From the NCBI RefSeq assembly GCF_012927455.1, contig NZ_JABBPE010000002.1, positions 248,001-312,000 of the forward strand: 64,000 bases of DNA, written 5' to 3'. The notes beneath the pieces were generated by a model. That model had not been told where the DNA came from. It ran no database searches and saw only the letters and a program-made list of their open reading frames with translations. Origin of the DNA: Polaromonas sp. GTDB taxonomy: Bacteria > Pseudomonadota > Gammaproteobacteria > Burkholderiales > Burkholderiaceae_C. Position numbers and translations under genes: made by a program. Shown one piece after another: positions 21,889-31,194 of the stretch (within the stretch, counting starts at the first letter, position 1; the number at the start of each line of letters is the position of its first letter).

Positions 21889-22359
21889 ATGAACTACTGG
21901 CTGATGAAATCCGAGCCCAAAGAATGCTCGGTGGACGATGCGCTCGCCGCGCCCGATGCCACGGTGCCCTGGACAGGCGTGCGCAACTACCAGGCCCGCA
22001 ACTTTATGAAGGGCGCCATGCACGTAGGCGACGGCGTGCTTTTCTACCACTCAAGCTGTGACCAGCCGGGCATCGTAGGCATCGCACGCGTGGCTTCCAC
22101 GCCCTACCCCGACCCGACCCAGTTCGACCCGAAGTCGCCCTACTTCGATCCGGCTTCAAAACCCGACGCGCCGCGCTGGTTGCTGGTGGACGTGCAACTG
22201 CTGCGCAAGATCCCCACCTTGAGCTTGCCCGCGCTACGCGCCCGGCCCGAGCTGGCCGATCTGCTGGTGCTGAAAAAGGGCAATCGCCTGTCCATCACGC
22301 CAGTAGAGCCGCGCCACTGGCAAGCCATCACGGGAAGTCGCTCATGTGGGCTTGTTTGA
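21889..22359 (+). CDS. EVE domain-containing protein
   Basis: MNYWLMKSEPKECSVDD...VPWTGVRNYQARNFM. Confidence 0.93.
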   Translation: MNYWLMKSEPKECSVDDALAAPDATVPWTGVRNYQARNFMKGAMHVGDGVLFYHSSCDQPGIVGIARVASTPYPDPTQFDPKSPYFDPASKPDAPRWLLVDVQLLRKIPTLSLPALRARPELADLLVLKKGNRLSITPVEPRHWQAITGSRSCGLV

Positions 22360-22440
22360 ACGCTGACGTTCATGCTTAAAATTGGTCTTGACCCATATGG
22401 AATCGGCGCGGGTAGCTATTAATTCAGGAGTAGTTCAGCC

Positions 22441-22953
22441 ATGAAAATCATCGGATACGTTGCCCTGCTGGCGCTTGTGCTGGTTGTCGTTATTTTTGCC
22501 GCCGGCCAGCTCGGCTTTCTGCGCGGCCAGCCGCCACCTGGGCTGGGCGTGCAGCAAGACCGGCTCAAAACGCCGTCCCTGACGCCCAATAGCGTCTCCA
22601 GCCAGGCCGGACTCTATCCCGACCATCCGCAGCGCAGCTACGCCGAAGTGACGCCGTTCAAGTTCGTGGGCGATGGCAAGGCAGCCCTGCACAGTCTGGC
22701 CGCGTTGCTGGAGGCCAACGAGGGCTGCGTGCTGGTCAAGCGCGAACCTGACTACCTGTACGCGCAATGCACGACTCGCTGGCTGAAATTCACCGACGAC
22801 GTGGAGTTCTTTCTGGACAAAGCGGCCGCTGTGATTCACGTCCGCTCGGCCAGCCGACTGGGCCAGAAAGACCTTGGCGTCAACCGGGCGCGGGTGGAGG
22901 CCTTGCGCGCACGCTTTGAGCAGAACGCCACCACCAATCTGCTACAAAAATAA
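22441..22953 (+). CDS. DUF1499 domain protein
   Basis: N-term TM; VEFFLDKAAAVIHVRSASRLGQKDLGVNRARVEALR. Confidence 0.8.
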   Translation: MKIIGYVALLALVLVVVIFAAGQLGFLRGQPPPGLGVQQDRLKTPSLTPNSVSSQAGLYPDHPQRSYAEVTPFKFVGDGKAALHSLAALLEANEGCVLVKREPDYLYAQCTTRWLKFTDDVEFFLDKAAAVIHVRSASRLGQKDLGVNRARVEALRARFEQNATTNLLQK

Positions 22954-22990
22954 TAGCTGCTTGCGCCCGTAGCTATTGGGCTAGAGGCAT
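22942..22990 (+). repeat. Dispersed ~45 bp repeat, copy overlapping a stop codon
   Basis: CTACAAAAATAATAGCTGCTTGCGCCCGTAGCTATTGGGCTAGAGGCA; see 11882..11943. Confidence 0.7.
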
Positions 22991-23088
22991 ATTCGATCAC
23001 TTTTTTACCTACGGATGCTCAAAAACGCAACCTCAGCATTCGGCGGCAGCATCGCGACGTTGCGAGCTATGCCGGAACACGGGCCCTG

Positions 23089-24246
23089 TCAGGGCTTGGG
23101 CACTAGCGCAATTCGCCGGTGCAGCGCAAAAAAAGTCCACATCAGCAGCGTCGCGTCAGGGCCTTCCCGCGCGCTGAAGGCCAGCCGCTCGTCCCCGCCG
23201 CTCCAGGCGTGGCCCAGCGCATCAATCTGGCAGCGCAGCAGCTGTGGTTTTCTGCCGGCATAGTAGCTGGTGGTCTGGTAGCCGTGACGCGGGCTGCGCC
23301 CACCCCTGCGCGCCGCATAGCTGCGGCGCACCGGCTGGTCGCGGGTGATGAAGGCGGCATTGATGATTTCGAACTGCCGGGTCAGCTGCTCGGCATTGAT
23401 GCGCCGCACCACCGCATCGCGCTCGCCGTGGATCAGTACCGCCGGCATGCCGGGGAATTGCGGCAGCGCTTCGGCAAAGGCAGTCGCCTCACTGTGCGCC
23501 CGGCCAGAGCCCTGCTGCATGGCGCGAAAAGCGCTCATCGGCGAGTCGCTGGTGCCAAACACCGGCGTCGAGTGCAGCCCCACTGCGGCAATCATGTGGG
23601 GGTAGCGCAGCGCCACGATGGTGGCCAGCGCCGCGCCGGCCGACAGCCCCGTCACATAAGTGCGAGACGCATCCAAGCCGTGCTTGCCCTGGACCTGCGC
23701 AATCATGGCGGCAATCAGTCCGGCCTCGCCCTGCCCCTGTTGCGTGGCGCGCTGGTACCAGTGCCAGCAGCGGTGTGAATCGCTGGCCACGGATTGCTGT
23801 GGATACAGCACGGCAAAGCCCTTGCGTTCGGCCAGTTCGTTCATGCGCGTGGCGGCGGCAAAATCGGTTGCTGTCTGCTGGCAGCCGTGCAGCATGACCA
23901 CCAGCGGGCGCGGCGTTGGGGCTTTGCCCGCAGGCTGGTAGAGCCAGTACAGCAGGCGCCGCGCGGGCGCCAGCTGGCCTGCGCCGGGCACGGAAAAGTA
24001 CGATTTTTGCCAGCTCCCGGGCAAGCCAGGGACGGGGGGCACCGGCTTGGCTACCACTTGGCGGCTGCGCTTGACCGCTTTGGGCGCTGCGGTTTTGACT
24101 GGCTTGGCACGCCGCACTGGCGCCGCGCGCACGGCCTTGGGCAGCAGGCTTTTGATAAGCTTGCGGCCGCGCGCCTGCTGCGTCTTCTGGACTTTGCTCA
24201 GGCGCCGCACGCTCTTGAGCCACAGGCTGCTCAGGCTCTTGGCCAT
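23089..24246 (-). CDS. PHB depolymerase-family esterase
   Basis: [48 protein letters not shown] lipase box. Confidence 0.88.
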   Translation of the reverse strand: MAKSLSSLWLKSVRRLSKVQKTQQARGRKLIKSLLPKAVRAAPVRRAKPVKTAAPKAVKRSRQVVAKPVPPVPGLPGSWQKSYFSVPGAGQLAPARRLLYWLYQPAGKAPTPRPLVVMLHGCQQTATDFAAATRMNELAERKGFAVLYPQQSVASDSHRCWHWYQRATQQGQGEAGLIAAMIAQVQGKHGLDASRTYVTGLSAGAALATIVALRYPHMIAAVGLHSTPVFGTSDSPMSAFRAMQQGSGRAHSEATAFAEALPQFPGMPAVLIHGERDAVVRRINAEQLTRQFEIINAAFITRDQPVRRSYAARRGGRSPRHGYQTTSYYAGRKPQLLRCQIDALGHAWSGGDERLAFSAREGPDATLLMWTFFALHRRIALVPKP

Positions 24247-24532
24247 GGCGCGGAGCACGGGGTGGGAGTGGGAGTGGACGATGTCATGGGGGGGGGCGCC
24301 ATGCCTGCGTAGGACGGTGCCAAGACTAACTTTTGATGACTGGAAATAAGCATAACTCATTTTGCTGCACTGCAACAAATTCACCTGAACACACGCGGGA
24401 AACTTAAAATCTGGTGTTTCTGGCGAGACTCCCCAGCTATTGTCCTCAGCGGCTCGCGCTTGGCGGTCAAGCCGTTACGATTGAGACTGCGGGCTTTTTG
24501 CCCGCCACCCTCTTCACCTGTCCCTTCATCCC

Positions 24533-25516
24533 ATGCCTGACTTCCTGACCGCCGCACTGTACAAATTCGTCGAGCTGCCCGACTTTGCCGAACTGCAGGC
24601 GCCGCTGCTGGCGTGCTGTGAAGCGCACGGCGTGAAAGGCACGCTGCTGCTGGCGTCGGAGGGCATTAACGGCACCATCGCTGGACGCGTTGACGGCGTG
24701 TATGCCGTACTGGCATTTCTGCGCCGCGACCCACGCCTGGCTTCGCTGGAGCACAAAGAGGCCTCTACCAAGCTGCTACCGTTTTACCGCATGAAAGTAC
24801 GCCTCAAACGCGAAATCGTCACCCTGGGCGTGCCCGGCGTGCACCCCGCCCTCATGGCGGGCCAGTACGTCAAGCCGGCCGACTGGAACCAGTTGCTCGA
24901 CGACCCGGGCGTGGTGCTGGTCGACACGCGCAACGACTACGAAGTGGCCATCGGCACGTTTAAAGGAGCGGTCAACCCGGCCACCCGCAGCTTTTCAGAG
25001 CTGCCTGGCTGGGTTGAGCGCGAAATGCGTGAGGGCGGCAAGCTGGCTGCGGCTAACGGCCAAAAGCCCAAGGTGGCGATGTTCTGCACCGGCGGCATTC
25101 GATGCGAAAAATCCACGGCGTTCTTGCGGGCGCAGGGCTTTGAGGAGGTCTACCACCTCGAAGGCGGCATCCTGAAATACCTGGAAACCGTGCCCCAGGC
25201 GCAAAGCCGCTGGCAGGGCGAATGTTTTGTATTTGATGAGCGCGTATCGGTCGGCCAGGGGCTGAGCGCGGGCCACTACACGCTGTGCCGCTCTTGTCGC
25301 GACCCCTTGAGCGAGAAGGACCGAGCCTCGGCGTTGTTTGAATTGGGCGTCAGTTGCGCACGCTGCCATGCTACGACCACCGAGCAGCAAAAGCGCGGAT
25401 ACCGGGAGCGCCAGCGCCAGGTCGGGCTGGCAGAGGCGCGCGAGCAGGGCCATATCGGCATGCGCGCAGCGACCGAGGCGGCGCCCCAAGCAGCGACTCC
25501 AGACAGCGCCGATTGA
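24533..25516 (+). CDS. trhO: tRNA uridine(34) hydroxylase, rhodanese family (YceA)
   Basis: VDTRNDYEVAIGTFKGAVNPATRSF, CTGGIRCEKSTAFLRAQGFEEVYHLEGGILKYLE. Confidence 0.92.
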   Translation: MPDFLTAALYKFVELPDFAELQAPLLACCEAHGVKGTLLLASEGINGTIAGRVDGVYAVLAFLRRDPRLASLEHKEASTKLLPFYRMKVRLKREIVTLGVPGVHPALMAGQYVKPADWNQLLDDPGVVLVDTRNDYEVAIGTFKGAVNPATRSFSELPGWVEREMREGGKLAAANGQKPKVAMFCTGGIRCEKSTAFLRAQGFEEVYHLEGGILKYLETVPQAQSRWQGECFVFDERVSVGQGLSAGHYTLCRSCRDPLSEKDRASALFELGVSCARCHATTTEQQKRGYRERQRQVGLAEAREQGHIGMRAATEAAPQAATPDSAD

Positions 25517-25537
25517 CAGCACCGATCAAGCGACAAC

Positions 25538-26224
25538 GTGCCGGCCAGCCTGCCCATCCTGTATTCCTTTCGGCGCTGCCCGTATGCCATGCGGGCGCGT
25601 CTGGCGCTGGCAGTTAGCGGCGTGGTCTGCGAGTTGCGCGAAGTGATGTTGCGAAGCAAGCCACAGGGGCTGCTGGAGGCTTCGCCCAAAGGCACGGTGC
25701 CGGTACTGATCACGCGGCACGGTCAAGTGCTGGACCAAAGCCTGGACATCATGCGCTGGGCGTTGGAGCAGCATGATCCCGACCACTGGCTGATGCCAGA
25801 GCTTGGCTCACTGCCAGACATGCAGGCGTTGATCGCCGAATGTGATGGCGGTTTCAAGCGACAGCTGGACCGCTACAAATACCCCGGACGCTTTGCGAGT
25901 GAACGTGTCGACGAAACCATCGAACAGAACGGGTGCACAGCTGCGCAGTTTCAGCGCACCGAAGGCGCGCGCTTTCTGGCACAGCTCGATGCGCAGCTGG
26001 CCAAGACAAGCCACCTTTTCGGCGAGCGCGCGGCGTGGGCGGACATGGCGGTTGCGCCGTTTGTGCGACAGTTTGCGCAAACCGACCAAGCCTGGTTTGA
26101 CCAGCAGCCCTGGCCAGACCTGCAGCGCTGGCTGACGAACTGGCTGGCGTCCGATCTGTATAGCTGCACGATGGACAAGTATCCGCCCTGGGTGCCGGGT
26201 GCGGCGGCGGTTCGCTTTCCTTGA
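25538..26224 (+). CDS. Glutathione S-transferase-like protein
   Basis: LYSFRRCPYAMRARLAL thioredoxin-fold N-term; first ATG of the ORF track used. Confidence 0.75.
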   Translation: MPASLPILYSFRRCPYAMRARLALAVSGVVCELREVMLRSKPQGLLEASPKGTVPVLITRHGQVLDQSLDIMRWALEQHDPDHWLMPELGSLPDMQALIAECDGGFKRQLDRYKYPGRFASERVDETIEQNGCTAAQFQRTEGARFLAQLDAQLAKTSHLFGERAAWADMAVAPFVRQFAQTDQAWFDQQPWPDLQRWLTNWLASDLYSCTMDKYPPWVPGAAAVRFP

Positions 26225-26357
26225 GCACGCGATGGCTTAATTCCGTTTCCAGAACATTGGTTAACGCGAAGGCGAAACGACTACAGCACAGACGTTCGGC
26301 TAAACGAAGCCGACAAAGTGTACGAACGATCTGAAAATGAAATAAGGGATTCGCTCA

Positions 26358-26400
26358 GCTTTTGCTGATCAATCCTGAATAGAACCGGGTCAGCAAAAGC
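26358..26400 (-). terminator. Candidate terminator/stem at the 3' end of the minus-strand locus
   Basis: Perfect 11 bp inverted repeat GCTTTTGCTGA / TCAGCAAAAGC, 21 nt loop, just past the 26424 stop; no clear T-tract. Confidence 0.45.
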
Positions 26401-26423
26401 GGCGAGACTCCAGCGCTATCACG

Positions 26424-27701
26424 CTATTTTGGCGGCGCCTTCAAATGGGCGACACCACCGAAACTGCCGATCCACTGATCACCAGCCGGGCCGGTCGCCA
26501 TCGAAAATACATTGTCTGAAAACAGGCCCTGCTCGGTCGTCATGACAGTGAATTTATCGCCGTCCATGCGAGCCAAACCGGCGTTTGTGCCAACCCACAG
26601 TTTTCCCTTGGGGTCCTGATGCAGCATGAACACGTGGTTGCCCGGCAAGCCTTCGGCCACCGTGTAATTGCGCCAGGTCTTGCCATCGAAGCGCGCCAGC
26701 CCGCCGCCCCAGGTACCGGCCCAGACCACGCCGTCGTTATCGACCTGCAAGGCAACAATATAGTTGGGGTTGTAGGCGACCGTGATGCCTTTCAGTCCCA
26801 TCTCCTCTTTTTGCTTGGCATGGTGCTCCGAAACCTGAGCCGGATCAGTGTTGAACTTGATGTCGTCCTTCACCTTTTCAAACGGTGCACCGAGGCCTTT
26901 GGCGTGGTTCCAGTTGTCCCACTTGTTGTCTTTATAGCGTGCCAGACCGCCTTCGGTGGCCAACCATATTTCGCCATTCTTACCTTCGGCCACGCCATAG
27001 ACCCAATCGTTGGGCAAACCGTTTTTGGTGTTTTCGACGGTATATAGATCCCATTTTGAGCGGTCTTTGAGCGCGCCGCCGCGTATCCGGTTGACGCCTG
27101 ACCAGGTCGCCACCCAGACGTCGCCGTTCTTGACCGTCAGCGCACCGTATACAAAGGCATCGCCCAGGCCGTCTGGAATGTTGTAGTTTTCCCAGGTGTC
27201 TTTGACTGGATCGTACAAAGACATGCCGCCGCCATAAGTTCCGGCCAGTATCTTGTCGCCCAGTTTACTGACGTGGAAGATGCCGTTTGACAATAAGCCG
27301 TTGCGGGCATCGAACAAGCGATAGTTATCGGTACTGGTGTCATAACGAATTACGCCGCCAGAGGTGCCAACCCACAGCACTTTTTCCTCCAGAAACATGG
27401 ACTTGACATTGCGGTTGCCGACTCTGAAATGGGTGAACTTGGCGTTTGGGTCAACCTGCACCTTGCCAGCCTGCGCTGGTGGCGCGTTCGCGCCCGCGCT
27501 CGCACTGGCATTGGCTTGGGGATGCGATGGCGGCGTCTGCGCGCCAGCTTTGAGTTGCCCAGCGACCGGCAACTGCATCGCCGATTCCGGCGCCTTTTGC
27601 GTCTGTTTCATGCCGCTGTAATAGGCCGCGCCCACCAAAGCCGCCACACCAACCACACTGGCCGCGATAATACTTGCCGATTTTGTGTTCATTTTCGCCA
27701 T
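26424..27701 (-). CDS. Exported two-component-regulator-propeller protein 1
   Basis: LWVGTSGGVIRYDT, VWAGTWGGGLARFDGKTWRNYTVAEGLPGNHVF repeats; N-terminal anchor; trimmed start. Confidence 0.85.
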   Translation of the reverse strand: MAKMNTKSASIIAASVVGVAALVGAAYYSGMKQTQKAPESAMQLPVAGQLKAGAQTPPSHPQANASASAGANAPPAQAGKVQVDPNAKFTHFRVGNRNVKSMFLEEKVLWVGTSGGVIRYDTSTDNYRLFDARNGLLSNGIFHVSKLGDKILAGTYGGGMSLYDPVKDTWENYNIPDGLGDAFVYGALTVKNGDVWVATWSGVNRIRGGALKDRSKWDLYTVENTKNGLPNDWVYGVAEGKNGEIWLATEGGLARYKDNKWDNWNHAKGLGAPFEKVKDDIKFNTDPAQVSEHHAKQKEEMGLKGITVAYNPNYIVALQVDNDGVVWAGTWGGGLARFDGKTWRNYTVAEGLPGNHVFMLHQDPKGKLWVGTNAGLARMDGDKFTVMTTEQGLFSDNVFSMATGPAGDQWIGSFGGVAHLKAPPK

Positions 27702-27708
27702 GTTCTTC

Positions 27709-28803
27709 CTATTTACCTTTTGATTGACCCACATGCGCGACGCCGCGCCGGGTTCCGGCCCAGATGTCCCCGTTAGGGCCAACCGCGACGGCATATACGT
27801 TGTTGTCGAGCAGTCCGGTCGTGCTGTCGATGCTGGTCCAGGTTTTGCCGTCGTAACGACTCAGTCCTTTGTTGGTACCAAACCAAAATACGCCCTTGGC
27901 ATCCTGCGCGATGCTGTACACGATGTCGCCGGCCAAGCCATCCTTGACCGTGAAATTTTTCCATGTCTTGCCGTCGAAGCGGCTGACTCCGCCACCCCAA
28001 GTGCCAGCCCAGACCGATTGATCCTGCGCCACCTGAATCGAAAACACATAGTTGGGGTTGTAAGACGGTGCTCCGTCTTTCGAAGCCATTCCAAGGTCAT
28101 GGCGTGAACGTGTTCCCAACCCGGTATTCGGGCTGGCCAGCAACTTGTTGGGGTTGCCCGCTCCCAAGCCATCCTTGTGCGTCCATGACTTCCAGGTCTT
28201 GCCGTCCAACATGGAGACACCGCCCTCGGTGCCAAACCACACACGGTCCTTGGCATCAACGCCAAGACCGTACACCCACTCATTGATAAGCTCTTTGACA
28301 TAGGTCTTGAATTTCAGATTCTTCATGTCGACCACATTGGCGCCGGCCCAGGTACCTATCCACAAATCGCCATTCTTCTGGCTGGCAAATGAGTAAATCC
28401 AATAATCGGCTAGGCCGTGCATCGGGAAATAGGTTTTCCATTTGCCGTCGCGGTAGCGCGATACGCCACCCGCATTGGTGCCAAACCACTTGTAGCCTTC
28501 GTGGTCAATGCCGATGGCGAACACGTATTCGTTGGCCAGCCCGCTGTCGCGGTTAAAAGTCTGTCGCAGCTTGCCGGAATTCACATCTATTTCGTGAACC
28601 CCCTTGGATGTTCCCACCCACAGGGCGTTGGTTTTTTGCTCGACTGTCAGAGCGCGGACATAGACGTTGTCGCCAACGTCAAAAGTCTCAATCACATTGA
28701 GCGGCGTCACGCTGTCGGCCTTTTTTCCTTGCTGCGCATGAGTGACATGAGCGGACGTTGCAAGCAGTGCGCTTAACAATAAGTATTTAAACGAACGGAT
28801 CAA
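27709..28803 (-). CDS. Exported two-component-regulator-propeller protein 2
   Basis: Signal peptide; VWAGTWGGGVSRFDGKTWKNFTVKDGLAGDIVYSIAQD repeats; tandem paralog of 26424..27701. Confidence 0.85.
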   Translation of the reverse strand: MIRSFKYLLLSALLATSAHVTHAQQGKKADSVTPLNVIETFDVGDNVYVRALTVEQKTNALWVGTSKGVHEIDVNSGKLRQTFNRDSGLANEYVFAIGIDHEGYKWFGTNAGGVSRYRDGKWKTYFPMHGLADYWIYSFASQKNGDLWIGTWAGANVVDMKNLKFKTYVKELINEWVYGLGVDAKDRVWFGTEGGVSMLDGKTWKSWTHKDGLGAGNPNKLLASPNTGLGTRSRHDLGMASKDGAPSYNPNYVFSIQVAQDQSVWAGTWGGGVSRFDGKTWKNFTVKDGLAGDIVYSIAQDAKGVFWFGTNKGLSRYDGKTWTSIDSTTGLLDNNVYAVAVGPNGDIWAGTRRGVAHVGQSKGK

Positions 28804-29150
28804 TGCAAGGTCCTCATGTAGGCGATGACATCCATGATGTCGCGGTCGGACAGAATGCCCCGGAAGGCAGGCATGGCGTTTTTGCCGGAGCGAATGGCGT
28901 TAAGCAGGGTGAAATCGGGGCGCATCATGCCGTCGCCCAGACCTAAATTGGGGGCGCCCGGAATCACGCTTTTGCCGGTTGCGCCGTGACAAGTCACACA
29001 GTTGGTTGTATACAGCTGCCTGCCTTTAAAGGTGTCGGCGGCATGCAGCGCGCCACCCGCCGTCAGCAACACGTATCCGATCACCGCCGCGCCGGCTAGC
29101 CGCCCCGCTCCGGGCATTGTGCTGGCCCGGCCTTTCATATCTGGTTTCAT
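28800..29150 (-). CDS. Monoheme class I cytochrome c
   Basis: CVTCHGATGK, distal M (KNAMPAFRGILSDRDIMDVIAYMR). Confidence 0.9.
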   Translation of the reverse strand: MKPDMKGRASTMPGAGRLAGAAVIGYVLLTAGGALHAADTFKGRQLYTTNCVTCHGATGKSVIPGAPNLGLGDGMMRPDFTLLNAIRSGKNAMPAFRGILSDRDIMDVIAYMRTLH

Positions 29151-29743
29151 TTACCGTTTACCTTTTTCGGTTTGCCCTGAGTGCTCACAGGATCTTTTTT
29201 GTAGGTTGGAGAAAGCGCGACCAACTTTGCTTCCCATGCATCGGCTTGCGCTGCATCGGGAGTCACACCCAGGCCACCAACTCTGTAAGCTCCCATCATC
29301 ACCATCATCGCGGGCAGATGGTTCTTTTCGGCAGCGAGCAAAATATGCGATCGCGCTTCCACCAAATCCTTTTTCACCCCTTCGCCTTTGGCGTACATCT
29401 GTCCCAATCCATATTCACCGGCGGCATCACCCTGCGCAGCGGCCTTGCGGTACCACTCAACAGCTTCTGCATCCTCCTCGGATTTATCGAGGACATCGCC
29501 GAGCCAGACTTGCGCCGGCGCGTAACCCGCGTTGGCGGCCTTTCGCCACAAAGCTATTGAAGCGACCAGATCACCTCGGTTAAATTCCTTGACGGCCTGT
29601 TCGTTGTCTTGCTCCGGCCCAGCCATCGCCAAAGGCGCGACAAGCCCCAACATCAGCGTCAGCGCACCCAACAGTAGCCATTTGTTGTGCATGCCATGCT
29701 TCGTGCCAGTTTGCTTTTTGCTAGTTTTCATATGCTTCTCCAT
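29147..29743 (-). CDS. Sel1/TPR-repeat exported protein
   Basis: VEWYRKAAAQGDAAGEYGLGQMYAKGEGVKKD. Confidence 0.85.
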   Translation of the reverse strand: MEKHMKTSKKQTGTKHGMHNKWLLLGALTLMLGLVAPLAMAGPEQDNEQAVKEFNRGDLVASIALWRKAANAGYAPAQVWLGDVLDKSEEDAEAVEWYRKAAAQGDAAGEYGLGQMYAKGEGVKKDLVEARSHILLAAEKNHLPAMMVMMGAYRVGGLGVTPDAAQADAWEAKLVALSPTYKKDPVSTQGKPKKVNGK

Positions 29744-29775
29744 TCCGATTCAAACGATCTCGCTTGACCACCGGG

Positions 29776-31194
29776 TCAAGCCTGACGAGGGTCGTCTTGT
29801 AGCGCTGCGCTGACCTGCAACAGTCCCAACGTTTCATACTCTTCCAATTTCCGGTAAAGACTGGACAAACCAATTCCCAGCTTTTGCGCCGCTATTCGCC
29901 TGTCACCGTCGGCATCACTGATAGCCTTTCCAATTAGCGCACTTTCAAAGCTTCTCACCTGCTCGCGCAAGTTGTTGCCCGAATCCAGCGGCGTCGTGAC
30001 CGTCGTTCCCACGCCCTTGCCCTTGGCAATCTGCGGCGGAAGATCGGCGCAAGTCACGTGTCCGTCGTCCGCCAGGATCAGCGCACGATCAATCACATTT
30101 TCCATTTCCCGTACGTTGCCCGGCCATTCATAAGCTGCAAGAAGCTCTTCCACTTCAGGATCGATCAGAATCGGAGCGCCTTCGAGCAAACGCTTGGCAC
30201 CTCTTTGAAGCAAGAATCGCACCAATCCGGGGATATCTTGCCGCCGCTCGCGCAATGGGGGCGCATGGATCTGAAAGACGCTCAAACGGAAATACAGATC
30301 CTCGCGAAACTTGCCTTCGGCGACCATCTGCGCCAAATTGCGATTGGTCGCCGCCACGATACGTACGTCGGCGCGCTTGGCCTGCTCACTCCCCACCGGC
30401 CGGATCGACTTCTCCTCAATGACATGCAATAGCTTGACCTGCAGCTGCAGCGGCAACTCACCAATCTCGTCAAGAAAAATGGTTCCCTTGTCAGCCTCCA
30501 GAAAAAGTCCCTTCCTGGCCCTGTCGGCGCCGGTGAATGCGCCCTTGGTATGACCAAATAATTCGCTTTCCATGAGGTTCTCTGGCAGCGCACCGCAATT
30601 GACCGGAATGAAGGCCTCGCTGGCCCGGGGACTCTGCTGATGAATACGCCGCGCAATAACGCCCTTGCCCGTGCCACTTTCGCCTGTTATAAGAACGGTG
30701 CTGTCTGTCGGCGAGACTTTGTCTATCAATCGCTCCAGATCGCGCATAGGCGCTGACGCGAAGCCGAACAAATCCTTTTTCTTACCTAACACCAGGCTCC
30801 GCAAAACACGATTTTCGGCACGCAAACCGCGCAGGTCCGCTATTTTCACGAGCCGGTGCAAAACTTCCTCGTTTCGCACCGGCTTAATCATGTAATCGGC
30901 AGCGCCGGCCTGAATGGCTTCGATCGCGGTATCGACCGACGCAAACGCAGTCATCATGATGAAACTTGTGTCGATGCCGGCAGCGCGCGCGCGCCTCACC
31001 AGCTCGATGCCACTGATGTCTGGCATTTTGATATCGCAAATTGCGACATCAATATCACCTTTGGAGAGCAACTCGAAGGCGTTCAACCCGTTCGATGCCT
31101 GCAGCACGTTGTAGCCTGCCCGGCTTAAATGCGCTGTCAATATCTGTCGGATCGCCGGCTCATCATCAATCACCATGACGTCCATCGATTTCAT
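29776..31194 (-). CDS. Sigma54-dependent response regulator (NtrC family)
   Basis: Receiver domain, AAA+ GESGTGKG, GAFTGA sigma54-contact loop, Fis-type HTH. Confidence 0.95.
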   Translation of the reverse strand: MKSMDVMVIDDEPAIRQILTAHLSRAGYNVLQASNGLNAFELLSKGDIDVAICDIKMPDISGIELVRRARAAGIDTSFIMMTAFASVDTAIEAIQAGAADYMIKPVRNEEVLHRLVKIADLRGLRAENRVLRSLVLGKKKDLFGFASAPMRDLERLIDKVSPTDSTVLITGESGTGKGVIARRIHQQSPRASEAFIPVNCGALPENLMESELFGHTKGAFTGADRARKGLFLEADKGTIFLDEIGELPLQLQVKLLHVIEEKSIRPVGSEQAKRADVRIVAATNRNLAQMVAEGKFREDLYFRLSVFQIHAPPLRERRQDIPGLVRFLLQRGAKRLLEGAPILIDPEVEELLAAYEWPGNVREMENVIDRALILADDGHVTCADLPPQIAKGKGVGTTVTTPLDSGNNLREQVRSFESALIGKAISDADGDRRIAAQKLGIGLSSLYRKLEEYETLGLLQVSAALQDDPRQA

